A DNA stretch of 10,292 nt from an uncultured Eubacterium sp. (GCA_900545725.1 URAI01000087.1:1-10292), one strand, 5' to 3'. Counted from the stretch's first letter, positions 1-6,591 are shown. Numbers and translations are program-made. Notes: generated by a model from the sequence alone, not told the origin.

Positions 1-265
1 TTGTACCATCACCTGCTACATCATTAGTCTTAGTAGCAACTTCCTTTACAAGCTGTGCGCCCATGTTTTCGAATGCATCTTCAAGTTCAATATCCTTTGC
101 AATTGTAACACCATCGTTAGTAATCAGTGGTGCACCATATGATTTATCAAGAACTACATTACGTCCCTTAGGTCCGATTGTAACTCTTACTGTATTTGCT
201 AATTTATTAACGCCTTCTTCAAGAGCTTTTCTTGCTTCAATGCCATATTTAATTTCCTTTGCCAT
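1..265 (-). CDS. groEL: Chaperonin GroEL (60 kDa), N-terminal part, cut by window edge
   Basis: The first 88 residues of the large ATP-dependent chaperonin, which forms the double-ring folding chamber in the cytoplasm and works with the GroES lid. The visible part starts MAKEIKYGIEARKAL. It carries the family landmarks TIGPKGRNVVLD (residues 29-40), TNDGVTIAK (49-57) and the nucleotide-site motif AGDGT (84-88), where the window ends. The usual length is about 540 residues, so roughly 84% of the gene lies to the left. The start is set by a GGAGGA ribosome site at 273-278, seven bases upstream of the ATG. The gene lies downstream of groES in the same direction, across a 259-nt gap with tandem repeats, and probably shares the CIRCE-controlled groES promoter, since I see no convincing separate promoter. 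Identification is certain. Confidence 0.98.
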   Translation of the reverse strand, partial: MAKEIKYGIEARKALEEGVNKLANTVRVTIGPKGRNVVLDKSYGAPLITNDGVTIAKDIELEDAFENMGAQLVKEVATKTNDVAGDGT

Positions 266-390
266 TTTATATTCCTCCATTCAATATTTTACTATCTATT
301 CTTTATTATACTTATATATCCATCCACACATAAAACTGTATCTGCCACAGATTATGTATCATATCATAAATGTCTTTTATAAATATCTTT

Positions 391-510
391 TATCAAAATG
401 TTAATTAATACGTCTCAAATTCAAAATATGTTAATTAATATATCTCAAATTTTAAATACGCTGATTAATATATCTTAGATTCAAAATATGCTAATTAATA
501 TATCTTAAAA
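391..510. repeat. Four tandem 30-nt repeats between groES and groEL
   Basis: Four head-to-tail units of exactly 30 nt lie at 391-420, 421-450, 451-480 and 481-510. Each has a core close to TAATTAATATATCT followed by YAAAT or similar. Units 2 and 4 match at 27 of 30 positions, units 2 and 1 at 24, and units 2 and 3 at 23, by eye. Units 1 and 2 contain the palindrome TTAATTAA. There are no spacers between units, so this is a minisatellite and not a CRISPR array. The repeats would be transcribed in the groES-groEL mRNA. Function is unknown; the rest of the 266-524 gap is plain AT-rich sequence. Confidence 0.9.
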
Positions 511-524
511 CTGTTAATCTGTGA

Positions 525-809
525 TTATTCAATAACAGCTAAGATATCAGACTGCTTTACGATTATTAAATCTTCATCATCAAGCTTAACTTCTGTACCA
601 GAATACTTAGAATATATAATCTTGTCGCCTTCCTTAACCTGCATCTTAACTTCCTTGCCGTCAACCATGCCTCCTGGTCCTACTGCAATTACTTCTGCCT
701 GCTGTGGCTTTTCCTTTGCCTGACCCGGTAAAACAATTCCTGACTTTGTTGTTTCTTCTGCAACTAACGCCTTAATTACGACTCTGTCTCCTAATGGTAC
801 TAACTTCAT
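525..809 (-). CDS. groES: Co-chaperonin GroES (10 kDa)
   Basis: A 94-residue co-chaperonin that caps the GroEL ring as a heptameric lid in the cytoplasm. The protein begins MKLVPLGDRVVIKAL. It has the mobile loop that contacts GroEL at about residues 19-33 (TTKSGIVLPG) and the family motifs VIAVGPGG and GDKIIYSKYSGTEVK, and it ends DILAVIE, all at normal length. An in-frame upstream ATG at 833 would add eight residues, but the GGAGGA at 815-820 is spaced five bases from the ATG at 809, which fixes that start. It is the first gene of the groES-groEL operon. Control is by the promoter at 916-944 and the CIRCE operator at 876-902, which implies HrcA repression released on heat or folding stress. 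Identification is certain. Confidence 0.97.
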   Translation of the reverse strand: MKLVPLGDRVVIKALVAEETTKSGIVLPGQAKEKPQQAEVIAVGPGGMVDGKEVKMQVKEGDKIIYSKYSGTEVKLDDEDLIIVKQSDILAVIE

Positions 810-875
810 ATTAATCCTCCATTCTGCTGTCACAATTCATTGTCCTGTATCTGGCAGCCATCATCTTCTCTTTTA

Positions 876-902
876 TTAGCACTCTTTTCTTTTGAGTGCT
901 AA
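876..902 (-). promoter_or_regulatory. CIRCE operator (HrcA binding site)
   Basis: A perfect inverted repeat TTAGCACTC-N9-GAGTGCTAA, identical to the CIRCE consensus with its standard nine-base spacer. It lies just downstream of the predicted groES transcription start and about 65 bases upstream of the groES ATG. The HrcA repressor binds CIRCE in Firmicutes. hrcA itself is not in this window. Confidence 0.97.
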
Positions 903-915
903 TCTCAATACAATA

Positions 916-944
916 AAAATATCACTAGCTGTTTTATTTGTCAA
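916..944 (-). promoter_or_regulatory. Sigma-A promoter of groES-groEL
   Basis: On the minus strand a perfect -35 box TTGACA (939-944) is followed by a 17-base spacer and a -10 box TATTTT (916-921). The predicted start of transcription is near 909, so the CIRCE element covers roughly +8 to +34, the usual arrangement for HrcA repression. Confidence 0.8.
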
Positions 945-988
945 CAACTATTTTAAATATATTACGCATTTAATAAAATAATTATAAT

Positions 989-1906
989 TTATTTAGATTT
1001 TTTCACACCCATACGGATTGTTTTTCCATAATAGAATAAATATTGCTGTGCATAGCCACCATATTCACCGAATCTTTCTTTTGCAAATTCTGCAATTTTT
1101 TCCTTCGTAGTGTCCTCACCATTAAAATACAGATGCTCCATAATTCTTTTTATCCATACATCTACAGGAAATGCCTCTCTTTTGCCAAGTCCGAAAAGCA
1201 TAGTACAATTAGCGACCTTTGTTCCAACACCCTTTATTTCAGTAAGCATTGCTTCACATTCATCAAGTGAAGCCTCTCTTAACTTCTTCTCATCTATACT
1301 TCCATCGTATACCTTTGCTACCGCATCGGCTATATATGGCGCACGAAATCCTGTTTTTAATTCCTTAAATTCATCAACACTTACATTGACAAGAGTATCG
1401 ACTCCCGGAAATGCATATACCTTTACCTGGGACTGCTCACCAAGATATGTACCATATTTAGCCGAAATATCTGATACAATCTTTTTAATATGTGGAATCT
1501 GTTTATTCTGTGAAATAATAAATGATATAAGTGTCTCAAAAAATTCCTGATTAAGTATCCTTACGCCACTCATTGTATCTATTGCTTCTTTTAATGTGCC
1601 GTCATGTTTTAAAAGATAATTCTTTATTCTGGAATAATCTGTCTTTAAATCAAAATAATCTTCCCATACCTCTTTATAATCCTTTATTGACGTGTTATGA
1701 AACGTCACAGTATCCCCCGACTGCGATATATGCAGGAGTCTTCCATATGCTGACAGCACATAATCTTTGTTTTCTTTATCAATTCTTATAAAATGAAAGC
1801 ACTGTCCACATTCAAGTGTCTGCTCTATATCAAAATCTTTTACATTTTTTAAAATTATATCATTATTGTATTCTATAATTTCTTCAGCTATATTAAAAGA
1901 ATTCAT
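989..1906 (-). CDS. ogg: Ogg1-type 8-oxoguanine DNA glycosylase/AP lyase
   Basis: Base-excision repair enzyme expected to remove 8-oxoguanine opposite C and to nick the abasic site. With the 305-residue start, the N-terminal OGG domain covers about residues 1-120 and includes ECGQCFHF (32-39), the family's CGQxF signature. The helix-hairpin-helix GPD domain follows. Its hairpin KGVGTKVANC (226-235) carries the catalytic lysine, and FPVDVWIKRI (247-256) carries the catalytic aspartate. Lysine plus aspartate indicates a bifunctional glycosylase/lyase. The ATG at 1906 is preferred to that at 1912 because GGGAG at 1916-1920 is nine bases from the former and only three from the latter. It is divergent from the lipoprotein gene and upstream of groES, which has its own promoter. 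An AlkA-like activity is less likely given the N-terminal domain. Confidence 0.92.
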   Translation of the reverse strand: MNSFNIAEEIIEYNNDIILKNVKDFDIEQTLECGQCFHFIRIDKENKDYVLSAYGRLLHISQSGDTVTFHNTSIKDYKEVWEDYFDLKTDYSRIKNYLLKHDGTLKEAIDTMSGVRILNQEFFETLISFIISQNKQIPHIKKIVSDISAKYGTYLGEQSQVKVYAFPGVDTLVNVSVDEFKELKTGFRAPYIADAVAKVYDGSIDEKKLREASLDECEAMLTEIKGVGTKVANCTMLFGLGKREAFPVDVWIKRIMEHLYFNGEDTTKEKIAEFAKERFGEYGGYAQQYLFYYGKTIRMGVKKSK

Positions 1907-1947
1907 AATCATATTCTCCCTTTCTTATATGGTATTTTATTTTTTCA

Positions 1948-1975
1948 TTTATCACCATTTCACAATCTGTTACAA
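1948..1975 (-). promoter_or_regulatory. Possible promoter of ogg
   Basis: On the minus strand TTGTAA (1970-1975), a 16-base spacer and GATAAA (1948-1953) lie about 40 bases upstream of the ogg start. Both boxes are imperfect, so this is only a candidate. It shares the 1913-2086 divergent intergenic region with the lipoprotein promoter. Confidence 0.35.
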
Positions 1976-2018
1976 TTGAAAAACCCGTATTAATCCTGTA
2001 TCAGGGCAAAAATATATT

Positions 2019-2047
2019 TTGACCTGAATACCATATTATGATATAAA
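2019..2047 (+). promoter_or_regulatory. Sigma-A promoter of the transglutaminase-like lipoprotein gene
   Basis: TTGACC (2019-2024), a 17-base spacer and TATAAA (2042-2047) give a good vegetative promoter. The predicted start is near 2054, leaving a leader of about 33 nt before the TTG start codon at 2087. Confidence 0.7.
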
Positions 2048-2076
2048 AATAATATAATTTATAATTAACAGGAAAT

Positions 2077-2080
2077 GAGG
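2077..2080 (+). promoter_or_regulatory. Ribosome binding site that selects a TTG start
   Basis: GAGG lies six bases before TTG at 2087. The apparent ATG at 2075 overlaps this site and has only a GG three bases upstream, so the TTG is the better start. Confidence 0.55.
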
Positions 2081-2086
2081 AATAAT

Positions 2087-3178
2087 TTGAAAAAATCACA
2101 TAATTTATATTCATATATAGGCATGCTTGCCATATCATTATCATGTTTTTCACTGACAGCCTGCTCTTACCTGTCATCTGAAAAGTTATCATTTATCTCT
2201 GATAATACAACCAATAAAGAGGCTGATAATAATATTGATTTAATCACAACCCAAGAGGAATTAATTGAAAAACTTGTATATACGATGCAGCATAATAATA
2301 CAACCTGTACATTATATACACCAGTTTCAAATCTTTTTAATGCAGAAGAACTGATTAATTCACTTCCCGGTCTGACACAGATTGAATGTGTACAAAAAAG
2401 CTCCGGTATTATTACCGAACTTAATATTACATTATCTTTCTGGGATAACTATCCGGTAAGCTATGCTTTTAAAAATAATGATACCTCTCTGCTTAATGAA
2501 CGTCAACTTACATTATATGACAGCTATATAAATACCCTTGCACAGATTACCTCACCTGATAATACACAATGGCAGAATGAACTTGCAATACATGATTATC
2601 TTGTTTCCCATATAACATATACAGATGGTATTCCCGGTAACAGCTATGCATACAATGCCATGATTGATGGTACTGCTGTATGCAGCGGATATGCCGAAAG
2701 CTTCAAGACATTTATGGACTTTCTTGGTATCGAAAATATTACAGTATCAGGAACTGCAAGAGGTGAAAAACACATATGGAATATGGTATGCCTTGATGGT
2801 GAGTGGTATCATACCGATGTAACATGGGATGACCCTGTAAATGGCCGCGAAGATTATATTGAGCATGCATACTTTAATATTACTGACAATGATATAAGTC
2901 TTGACCATAGCTGGGAATATTCTTCAACACCTGCTGCCAGTGCAGATATATATTCATACAAAAGTATCGCCGGTCTTGCAAATATAGCAGACATTTCTAC
3001 CCTTAACAGCATAGTGACATCTGCAGTAAACAGACGTGAACCATTTGTTGAATTTACTTCTTCAATACCACTTGATGTAACAGATGCATTTACCAATATC
3101 AATACTAATCTTACATATTATTATAAAAATACAGTACGAAACGGTTATACACTGTATTCAATAATATTTTCATACTAA
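2087..3178 (+). CDS. Transglutaminase-like domain lipoprotein
   Basis: A surface lipoprotein of 363 residues with a transglutaminase/papain-like domain. From the TTG start, the N-terminus is MKKSH, then a hydrophobic segment and the lipobox LTAC with the lipidated cysteine at residue 26. About 15 polar residues follow as a tether. The core at about 165-250 shows the triad in order: Cys199 in AVCSGYAESF, His229 in EKHIWNMV and Asp244 in YHTDVTWDDP. This is the arrangement of transglutaminase-like proteins of Gram-positive bacteria, where activity may be protease, peptidoglycan or crosslinking related; the substrate cannot be told from sequence. The C-terminal 80 residues match nothing I recognise. 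An alternative start is the ATG at 2075 (367 residues). The gene stands alone with its own promoter and its stop overlaps the stop of the convergent gene. Confidence 0.88.
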   Translation: MKKSHNLYSYIGMLAISLSCFSLTACSYLSSEKLSFISDNTTNKEADNNIDLITTQEELIEKLVYTMQHNNTTCTLYTPVSNLFNAEELINSLPGLTQIECVQKSSGIITELNITLSFWDNYPVSYAFKNNDTSLLNERQLTLYDSYINTLAQITSPDNTQWQNELAIHDYLVSHITYTDGIPGNSYAYNAMIDGTAVCSGYAESFKTFMDFLGIENITVSGTARGEKHIWNMVCLDGEWYHTDVTWDDPVNGREDYIEHAYFNITDNDISLDHSWEYSSTPAASADIYSYKSIAGLANIADISTLNSIVTSAVNRREPFVEFTSSIPLDVTDAFTNINTNLTYYYKNTVRNGYTLYSIIFSY

Positions 3179-3885
3179 TGTTTATTATCCTTGACCATAG
3201 CTCTTGTTAATGAATCCTTAGAATTTTTCCAAGGTTCATTAGCATACTTATGGTCAAATTTATTAATAAACCATGCAACATCATCTCTTACTCTCTTCAT
3301 ATTATCTATATAAAGTTCATTAGTCGTCTTTACAAATTCATCTAAAGCATTTCCCGATAATTCCCTTGCCGCCGCTTCAATCAAAGTCCCGTAATGTGTC
3401 GTACAAAAGCCTTTGCTTTCTTTATATTTTGTTCTGAAGGATTCATCATTTTTAAACAGATATATAACTGTATCTATGTATCTGCTGAATGTATTATCTA
3501 TCTTTTCACAAACAAAACATTTTGAATCCAGCTTCTTTATATAATCACACACCTGTGGCTTTTCTGCCTTTTTAAATAATCCCTTTGATTTAACAGGCTC
3601 CTTTGTCATATTCTCTATATCTGATATAACCTTATCCATGTGTGTCTTCATAACTAATGCAAATCCCAGCCTGTTCTCCTTGTTATAGACCTGCTGCATA
3701 TGCTTTTCACAAAATCCCATCTCGTCCGTTTTGGCTCTTATATCATCTTCCATATAGCTTGGGCCCATGGTATAATCCACAGCTTCCTTCTCAAGCTTCT
3801 CTCTCATTGAACAAATCGGACATTCGCAGTCCATATCAAATGCATCATTAACAGGTATTGTATATATTTTTTCTTTCATATTCAC
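3175..3885 (-). CDS. Cysteine-rich DUF6062-like cytoplasmic protein
   Basis: A 236-residue soluble protein of unknown function. Its N-terminus (KEKIYTIPVNDAFD, then CECPIC) resembles the clostridial DUF6062 family as I remember it; that name needs a search. There is no signal peptide or membrane segment. Two Cys/His modules are visible: CPIC (residues 22-25) followed 33 residues later by CEKH (59-62), and CFVC (123-126) followed 34 residues later by CTTH (161-164). This suggests an internal duplication of a metal-binding unit. Cys20 and Cys113 are extra cysteines. The GTG start at 3885 has GGAG (3892-3895) six bases upstream. The ATG at 3879 would be 12 bases from that site, and a longer frame from TTG at 3936 adds a non-conserved-looking leader. 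It is convergent with the lipoprotein gene, with stop codons overlapping. No clear promoter is seen. Confidence 0.7.
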   Translation of the reverse strand: MNMKEKIYTIPVNDAFDMDCECPICSMREKLEKEAVDYTMGPSYMEDDIRAKTDEMGFCEKHMQQVYNKENRLGFALVMKTHMDKVISDIENMTKEPVKSKGLFKKAEKPQVCDYIKKLDSKCFVCEKIDNTFSRYIDTVIYLFKNDESFRTKYKESKGFCTTHYGTLIEAAARELSGNALDEFVKTTNELYIDNMKRVRDDVAWFINKFDHKYANEPWKNSKDSLTRAMVKDNKH

Positions 3886-3891
3886 ACTAAT

Positions 3892-3895
3892 CTCC
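3892..3895 (-). promoter_or_regulatory. Ribosome binding site that selects a GTG start
   Basis: On the minus strand GGAG lies six bases before GTG (3885-3883) and 12 before the following ATG at 3879. The longer frames start inside or upstream of this site. Confidence 0.5.
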
Positions 3896-3947
3896 ATTCC
3901 GCAGGTATTTTCAGTGCCGGAGAAATCGCAGACCAAATGTCAGGTCT

Positions 3948-4026
3948 GGCTATGCGATAAGAGCTATTTGTGACACCTGCTGCACAAATACCCACATAAA
4001 ATCCGGTTATGCGATGACAGCTATCT
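3948..4026. repeat. Pair of 22-nt direct repeats upstream of the DUF6062-like gene
   Basis: Copies at 3948-3969 and 4005-4026, offset 57 bases, share the core TATGCGAT followed by AGCTAT, with 18 of 22 positions identical. A looser relative with GCTATG and AACAGCTAT occurs at 5667-5690. They could be protein binding sites or a small dispersed repeat; the sequence alone does not decide. Confidence 0.45.
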
Positions 4027-4237
4027 TGAATAATATCTGTCTTTGATAAAATTTCTGTATGTTAATATTTACATGTTATATTACAAGATTATCATATTTA
4101 ACTGATTTTATCTATTAATTTATTTTTATATAAGATACAATTATCTGCCTTATATTTAACATGTTATTTTATATGTATGATTCCGACTACTATTTTAAAT
4201 TTATATACATTCTTAATAATATCAGCTTATCTATCAC

Positions 4238-4262
4238 ACATTTATTTTGCAATACATATAAT
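4238..4262 (+). promoter_or_regulatory. Candidate sporulation promoter of cotJABC
   Basis: CATATAAT at 4255-4262 differs at one base from the sigma-E -10 consensus CATACAAT, and CATATAATA also fits the sigma-K -10 pattern CATANNNTA. Upstream, CACACA at 4235-4240 offers an AC at a suitable sigma-K distance, but a good sigma-E -35 is not seen. Predicted start near 4269, leader about 27 nt. In Bacillus subtilis cotJ is transcribed by mother-cell sigma-E, so a sporulation promoter is expected here. Confidence 0.35.
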
Positions 4263-4295
4263 ATTAATGATTATGTTATAAAGGTTATTATAAAA

Positions 4296-4451
4296 ATGAA
4301 TAATAAATCTAATTGTTCCGGTCAGGCTCTTACCATGGCCTATGTTCCATGGCAGAAATGGCAGAATCTTTATAATCGTCAGGCAGCTCTTAAGAATGGG
4401 ACATTATTTGAAGAATTAAATAAACCATTTAAAGGGGGACAAAAAAGATGA
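4296..4451 (+). CDS. cotJA: Spore coat-associated protein CotJA
   Basis: A 51-residue protein first in the cotJ operon, needed in Bacillus for placing CotJC in the spore coat. The conserved core MAYVPWQKWQNLY...ALKNGTLFEELNKPF (residues 14-45) is the CotJA signature. The ATG at 4296 follows AAGG (4281-4284) at an 11-base spacing, a weak ribosome site. An in-frame extension back to 4161 is rejected because it is AT-rich filler and would cover the promoter. The stop overlaps the cotJB start (ATGA), so translation of the two is probably coupled. Confidence 0.88.
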   Translation: MNNKSNCSGQALTMAYVPWQKWQNLYNRQAALKNGTLFEELNKPFKGGQKR

Positions 4452-4855
4452 ACGATTCAAAACTTATAAACAAAAATATGGGAAGACCCGGCATGAGAAA
4501 TATGAACTGTCAGCGTATGTATGGCATGAACAGTGATGTTAATAATTTATATGCCTCAAACCGGAGTACAAACAATAACAACAATAATAATAACTGCAAT
4601 GAAATTTCAATGGATAAACGCAGATGTATGCAGAACATATATGAACTTGGGTTTGTATTGACTGAAAGCATCCTTTATCTTGATACACATCCCGATGACA
4701 CCGAAGCAATAGAATACTATTCACAGATGCGAGATGAATTACTAAAGCATATGGATTATTATGCAAAGAACTTTGGACCTCTTAACTATTTTAACATTGA
4801 GAGTCAAAACTACTGGACATGGGTATCAACACCTATGCCTTGGGAACTTCAATAA
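4448..4855 (+). CDS. cotJB: Spore coat protein CotJB with Asn/Met-rich N-terminal extension
   Basis: A 135-residue CotJB, mother-cell protein of the inner spore coat. The conserved domain starts near residue 55 (MDKRRCMQNIYELGF) and includes ESILYLDTHPDDTEAIEYY (73-91) and the C-terminal aromatic motif YWTWVSTPMPWE (122-133), both typical of the family. Family members as I know them are about 85-90 residues, so the first 54 residues are an extension rich in Met, Asn and Arg, with eight consecutive asparagines at 42-49 encoded by an AAC/AAT run at 4571-4594. The start is supported by AAAGGGGGA (4431-4439) nine bases upstream and by the ATGA overlap with cotJA, so the extension looks genuinely translated. 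An internal start at residue 55 has no ribosome site. Confidence 0.92.
   Translation: MNDSKLINKNMGRPGMRNMNCQRMYGMNSDVNNLYASNRSTNNNNNNNNCNEISMDKRRCMQNIYELGFVLTESILYLDTHPDDTEAIEYYSQMRDELLKHMDYYAKNFGPLNYFNIESQNYWTWVSTPMPWELQ
4571..4594 (+). repeat. AAC/AAT trinucleotide run encoding poly-Asn in cotJB
   Basis: Eight consecutive Asn codons (AAC AAT AAC AAC AAT AAT AAT AAC). The run is a possible slippage site; changes in multiples of three would keep the frame. Confidence 0.85.
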
Positions 4856-4898
4856 AAATTAATTTAATATTGACACTATGTATTATGGAGGATATTAT

Positions 4899-5507
4899 AT
4901 GTGGAACTATGAAAAACGGCTTGAATATCCAATAAATATTAAAAATCCCAACCCAGCACTGGCAGCGATGATTATAAGCCAGTACGGTGGTCCAGATGGT
5001 GAGAGTAGTGCATCTATGCGTTATCTTTCACAACGGTATTCAATGCCCTACCGGCAGGTATCTTCCCTGCTTACTGACATAGCAACAGAAGAACTTAACC
5101 ATCTTGAAATGGTCAGCGTTATGGTTCACCAGCTTACAAGAAATCTTACAATGGAACAGATTAAAGGGACTCCTTTTGAAGCTTATTACGTTGATCACAC
5201 GGCTGGCGTATGGCCACAGGCGGCTGGCGGTATTCCTTTTAATGCCTGTGAATTTCAGTCAAAAGGCGATCCTATAACCGATATATTTGAGGATATGGCA
5301 GCAGAACAAAAGGCTCGCTCAACATATGATAATCTTATAAGACTTACTGATGACCCTGATGTACTCGAGCCTTTAAAATTTCTTCGTTCAAGAGAAATAG
5401 TACATTTCCAGCGTTTCGGCGAAGGACTTTCAATTATTCAGGATAATCTCAACTCAAAGAATTTCTATGCACTTAATCCTGCATTTGATATTAAAGCCTG
5501 TAAATAA
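4899..5507 (+). CDS. cotJC: Spore coat manganese catalase-like protein CotJC
   Basis: A 202-residue ferritin-like four-helix protein of the manganese catalase family, located in the spore coat and thought to remove peroxide. It starts MWNYEKRLEYP, as CotJC proteins do. Candidate dinuclear-metal ligands are all present: Glu35 in GGPDGESSASMRYLSQRY, Glu65 and His68 in TEELNHLEM, Glu136 in AAEQKAR, and Glu166/His169 in REIVHFQRF. Length is normal. The ATG at 4899 is chosen because GGAGGA at 4887-4892 lies six bases upstream; the ATG at 4878 would make the ribosome site part of the coding sequence. It lies 43 bases after cotJB and is the last operon gene, with a stable hairpin 40 bases after the stop. 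Confidence 0.95.
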   Translation: MWNYEKRLEYPINIKNPNPALAAMIISQYGGPDGESSASMRYLSQRYSMPYRQVSSLLTDIATEELNHLEMVSVMVHQLTRNLTMEQIKGTPFEAYYVDHTAGVWPQAAGGIPFNACEFQSKGDPITDIFEDMAAEQKARSTYDNLIRLTDDPDVLEPLKFLRSREIVHFQRFGEGLSIIQDNLNSKNFYALNPAFDIKACK

Positions 5508-5541
5508 GCTGTTAAAACTTTAACTATCCAAAAATTCTATC

Positions 5542-5580
5542 TAAAAATGAGAGGACAGGAATTATCGCCTATCCTCTCAT
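5542..5580 (-). terminator. Hairpin terminator between convergent map and cotJC
   Basis: Stem arms 5547-5559 (ATGAGAGGACAGG) and 5568-5580 pair over 13 positions with one mismatch around an 8-base loop. Read on the minus strand the hairpin is followed by a run of five Ts, so it is best placed as the map terminator, 133 bases past the map stop. On the plus strand it follows cotJC without a T-run, and may still help end the cotJ transcript. Confidence 0.7.
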
Positions 5581-5657
5581 ATTGATTCTCATCTCCAGAC
5601 AGATTTACTGCAAAATATCTAATAAAAACCACACAGATAATTCCACAGCGTCATCAA

Positions 5658-5690
5658 AAGCTGTTTGCTATGATATTCAATAACAGCTAT
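5658..5690. repeat. Inverted repeat downstream of map
   Basis: AGCTGTT near 5659 pairs with AACAGCT (5682-5688) around a loop of about 16 bases. Only a short T-run (TTTT) follows on the minus strand, so it is at best a weak upstream terminator for map or part of a small repeat family. Confidence 0.3.
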
Positions 5691-5712
5691 GTTTATACAA
5701 ATCCCATGGCAA

Positions 5713-6585
5713 TTACCATGACATAACTTCATAACCATCTTCCGTTACATGAACCATTATCTCCCACTGTGCTGATGGCTCATCATCATCTGTATATATA
5801 GTCCAGCCGTTATCGTCATCCACATATACCTCGGCTGTTCCCATATTAATCATAGGCTCTATGGTAAATACCATTCCCGGTGCCATTACCATTCCTGTTC
5901 CTTTCTTAATTACATAGCTTACAAATGGCGTCTCGTGAAATTCAAGACCAATACCATGTCCGCCAACTTCTCTTACCACTGCATATCCATTTGCCATGGC
6001 ATGGTCATTAATTGCCTGTGCTACATCACCTAAATGTCCCCATGGTTTAACCTGTGCAAGTCCCAGCTCAACACATTCTTTAGCTACATCAACTAATTTT
6101 TTATTCTTTTCTGATACATTTCCTATACAGAACATTCTTGAAGAATCCGAATAATATCCATTAAGTATTGTAGAACAGTCTACATTAATAATATCTCCAT
6201 CCGCAAGAATTATATTATCTGATGGTATTCCATGGCACACTTCATTATTAATTGATGTACATACACTCTTAGGAAAGCCTTCATAATTAAGCGGTGCCGG
6301 TATTCCTCCCATTGCCGTAGTCTTTTCATATACCATTCTGTCTATCTCTTCTGTTGATATTCCGGCATGAATGTGTTCTGCCACATAATCAAGCACTGCA
6401 ACATTAATCTTGCTACTCTCTCTCATTCCCTGCAGCTGTTCTTCATTCTTGATTATATTTCTTGGAGGCACTTTATGAAATTTCTTTTTAAATATCTCTA
6501 TTTTTTTATCAAATGCTGCATGACACTCGCCGTATGGCTTTCCACTATTACACCAGCATGGCTCATCTTTTCTTAACTTCTTCAA
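5713..6585 (-). CDS. map: Methionine aminopeptidase, type I, with N-terminal SEC-C zinc motif
   Basis: Removes the initiator methionine from nascent proteins in the cytoplasm. From the TTG start (290 residues), a SEC-C-type motif C-x-C-x8-CH lies at residues 10-22 (CWCNSGKPYGECH), expected to bind zinc and to help ribosome association. The catalytic pita-bread domain follows from about 45. It shows the five metal ligands Asp136 (NVDCS), Asp147 (YSDSSRMF), His210 (GGHGIGLEFHE), Glu243 (FTIEPM) and Glu275 (AQWE), plus the substrate-site His118 (CHGIP). The residue after AQWE is Ile where many family members have His or Tyr. TTG at 6585 is chosen because GGAG (6592-6595) is six bases upstream; the ATG at 6597 overlaps that site. 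It follows ppaC by 151 bases and ends before the hairpin at 5542-5580. Confidence 0.95.
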   Translation of the reverse strand: MKKLRKDEPCWCNSGKPYGECHAAFDKKIEIFKKKFHKVPPRNIIKNEEQLQGMRESSKINVAVLDYVAEHIHAGISTEEIDRMVYEKTTAMGGIPAPLNYEGFPKSVCTSINNEVCHGIPSDNIILADGDIINVDCSTILNGYYSDSSRMFCIGNVSEKNKKLVDVAKECVELGLAQVKPWGHLGDVAQAINDHAMANGYAVVREVGGHGIGLEFHETPFVSYVIKKGTGMVMAPGMVFTIEPMINMGTAEVYVDDDNGWTIYTDDDEPSAQWEIMVHVTEDGYEVMSW

Positions 6586-6591
6586 AATATA

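Larger units (their letters stand above)
3886..4295. other. Divergent intergenic region between DUF6062-like gene and cotJ operon
   Basis: A 410-nt stretch without a supported gene; a frame beginning at 4161 is only an N-terminal read-through into cotJA with no coding character. Near the minus-strand gene it holds an inverted repeat, CAGACC-N8-GGTCTG (3929-3948). It also has two copies of a 22-nt direct repeat (3948-3969 and 4005-4026, 18 of 22 identical). The right part is very AT-rich and carries the candidate cotJ promoter. Confidence 0.6.

Noticed and set aside
63..404. Plus-strand open frame
   Set aside because: It lies antisense to groEL and runs into the AT-rich gap; no ribosome site and no recognisable protein.
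391..510. CRISPR array
   Set aside because: The 30-nt units are directly adjacent with no spacers and diverge from one another; no cas genes are present.
1110..1550. Plus-strand 146-codon frame
   Set aside because: It is the antisense shadow of ogg, whose minus-strand product is clearly conserved.
2899..3201. Direct repeat CTTGACCATAGCT near 2900 and 3189
   Set aside because: Both copies lie in coding sequence of unrelated, oppositely oriented genes; 13 bases in 10 kb may be chance.
4161..4295. N-terminal extension of CotJA
   Set aside because: The 45 extra residues are composition-driven (Ile, Asn, Tyr) and would cover the likely promoter; CotJA is a short protein.
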